A stretch of DNA of 14,159 nucleotides from Acetobacteraceae bacterium (lineage in GTDB: Bacteria; Pseudomonadota; Alphaproteobacteria; Acetobacterales; Acetobacteraceae). Location of the stretch: NCBI GenBank assembly GCA_014377905.1, contig JACMOQ010000604.1, positions 1 through 14,159 on the forward strand, in the 5' to 3' direction. This document shows positions 12,786 through 14,159 of this stretch, one piece after another (position 1 is the stretch's first letter; the number at the start of each line of letters is the position of its first letter). The notes under the pieces were generated by a model, which saw nothing but the letters and a program-made list of their open reading frames with translations, was not told the DNA's origin and searched no databases. Made by a program: the position numbers and the translations under genes.

Positions 12786-14159
12786 CGCCGGCCGCTTCCG
12801 CCCCTCGAAGATGTCCGGCCGAAACCAGGACTGGATTTCGGCTGGCCGGAAGGTGCGCCCTGCAGGATATGAAACAGCAAGCCGCCGGTCACGGGGGATG
12901 CTTCGGACAGCCGGACATCGACTTCCTGCGCAAGGCGGAAAACCAATCCGCTGCGGCGTCCGGTCAGGGTTTGGGCAATTGCGTCGTGCATCCAGAAATC
13001 ATCCAAAAGCGACCCCACGGGCACCAGCCCGGACGCACCGCTTTGAGCCAGGGTAACGAATAATCCGAACCGGGTCACCCCGGAAATGCGCGCCGGGAAC
13101 TGCGTTCCGACCTTGTCAGCCATGAAAACGGCCAAATAACGATCAATCGCGTCACGTTCGGCCAATTGGGCACGACGTTCGGTCGCGGTGATGTGGGCGC
13201 AGTCATCCTCCAGCCCCGCCACGGCGCCGTCCGCCAAGCCATCAGACCCGAGTCGCAGGCCGGCGATCAACGCCCGATGCACCAGCAGATCGGCGTAGCG
13301 GCGGATCGGGCTGGTGAAATGGGCATACCGTGACAATGCCAGACCGAAATGACCGATATTGACGATGTCGTACGCCGCCTGGGACTGGCTGCGCAACGTC
13401 ATCTCATTCACCAGCGGCGCTTCCGGGGTGCCGACGACCTGGCGCAGCACACGGTCAAGATCACCCGGCGTCAACGCGCCCTCCGGCGGCAGCTTAATAT
13501 CGAGGCTGCGGAGAAATTCGCGCAACCCTTCGAGCTTGCCTTCAGTCGGTGGCGCATGGACGCGATAAACGCACGGCCGGTGCACCCGTTCGAGTTCCTC
13601 GGCGGCACAGACATTGGCCAGCACCATGAATTCCTCGATCAGGCGATGGCTGTCGAGGCGCGGGCGCGGGGTGATGGAGGCGACATGGCCATCGGCATCG
13701 AGCTTGACCAGGCGCTCCGGCAGATCGAGATCGAGCGTCCCGCGGCGCTGCCGGGCGGCGATCAGGGCATGGTAGGCGGTGTAGAGCGTGCCGATCGGAA
13801 GATGGGTGTCGGTGCCGGCGTCGCGAACGTCTTGGACCTGTTCGTAGGTCAGGCGGGCGGCACTGCGCATCAGGCCGCGCCCAAAGCGATGGCGGTGCTT
13901 CTGGCCGTCGGGGCCGATGAACATTTCAACAAACAGGCAGCCGCGATCTTCGTCGGGGCGCAGGCTGCACCAGCCGTTGGACAGGGCTTCCGGCAACATT
14001 GGCACGACGCGGTCGGGGAAGTAGCAGCTATTGCCGCGCAACCGGGCGACGCGATCGAGCGCGCTGCCGGGGCGGACATAATGGGCGACGTCGGCAATCG
14101 CGACGATCAGCTTGAAGCCGTCCTCGTGCGGTTCAGCATAAACAGCGTCATCAAAATCG
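12782..14159 (-). CDS. rnr: Ribonuclease R (partial, N-terminus off window)
   Basis: A 3'-5' exoribonuclease that degrades structured RNA in the cytoplasm. The window holds the last 458 residues. It opens at DFDDAVY, part of the catalytic aspartate cluster, so three of the four metal-binding aspartates are visible. Then come VAIADVAHYVRPGSALD, RGNSCYFPDRVVPMLPE, and HFTSPIRRYADLLVHR, all diagnostic of the RNB domain. An S1 RNA-binding domain follows (from about FPARISGVTRFGLFV). The end is a Gly/Ser/Arg-rich basic tail, as is usual for RNase R. The cold-shock-type domains and the start codon lie beyond the right edge. The TGA overlaps the TTG start of the S41 protease, so the two are probably co-translated. 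Confidence 0.96.
   Translation of the reverse strand, partial: DFDDAVYAEPHEDGFKLIVAIADVAHYVRPGSALDRVARLRGNSCYFPDRVVPMLPEALSNGWCSLRPDEDRGCLFVEMFIGPDGQKHRHRFGRGLMRSAARLTYEQVQDVRDAGTDTHLPIGTLYTAYHALIAARQRRGTLDLDLPERLVKLDADGHVASITPRPRLDSHRLIEEFMVLANVCAAEELERVHRPCVYRVHAPPTEGKLEGLREFLRSLDIKLPPEGALTPGDLDRVLRQVVGTPEAPLVNEMTLRSQSQAAYDIVNIGHFGLALSRYAHFTSPIRRYADLLVHRALIAGLRLGSDGLADGAVAGLEDDCAHITATERRAQLAERDAIDRYLAVFMADKVGTQFPARISGVTRFGLFVTLAQSGASGLVPVGSLLDDFWMHDAIAQTLTGRRSGLVFRLAQEVDVRLSEASPVTGGLLFHILQGAPSGQPKSSPGFGRTSSRGGSGRR

Noticed and set aside
11556..12872. Long open frame (438 codons) on the plus strand
   Set aside because: Antisense to the S41 protease, compositionally biased, no recognisable motif.

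Overview
The window is GC-rich chromosomal DNA from an alphaproteobacterium. PleD beside rpmG, RNase R next to rpmG, and the gene styles all fit that class. A T-rich nested hairpin repeat at 1871-2005 resembles, from memory, intergenic repeats of Acetobacteraceae, so Rhodospirillales/Acetobacteraceae is my best guess, not a proof. Apart from one gene (pleD), everything reads on the minus strand.

Right part (14159 down to 9468): the C-terminal two thirds of RNase R (rnr, runs off the right edge), an S41-type exported serine protease whose TTG start overlaps the rnr stop, and rpmG (bL33). These converge on pleD, a two-receiver diguanylate cyclase read on the plus strand. This is a housekeeping block of RNA decay, ribosome and cell-cycle signalling.

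Middle (9382 to 7502): an AMP-forming acyl-CoA synthetase, divergent from pleD. It is followed by about 340 bases without an intact gene, holding a GC hairpin and what looks like the decayed end of a PEP-CTERM protein.

Left part (7407 to 1): a tightly packed minus-strand operon. It starts with a complete branched-chain-type (HAAT) ABC importer: binding protein, permeases LivH and LivM, ATPases LivG and LivF, joined by overlaps or very short gaps. It continues after 20 bases with a polar-amino-acid-type (PAAT) binding protein, then a 135-bp nested inverted repeat, then a PAAT permease with no ATPase of its own in view. One base later comes selA, the PLP enzyme that makes selenocysteinyl-tRNA, running off the left edge.

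How they may work together (inference): the HAAT importer brings in an organic acid or amino acid, and the upstream CoA ligase could activate it. The PAAT pair adds a second specificity or borrows an ATPase. selA is co-transcribed, either through a functional link to selenium metabolism or simply by position. The most unusual items are the selA-transporter coupling, the mixed HAAT/PAAT operon, the nested palindrome with compensatory base changes, and the PEP-CTERM remnant.
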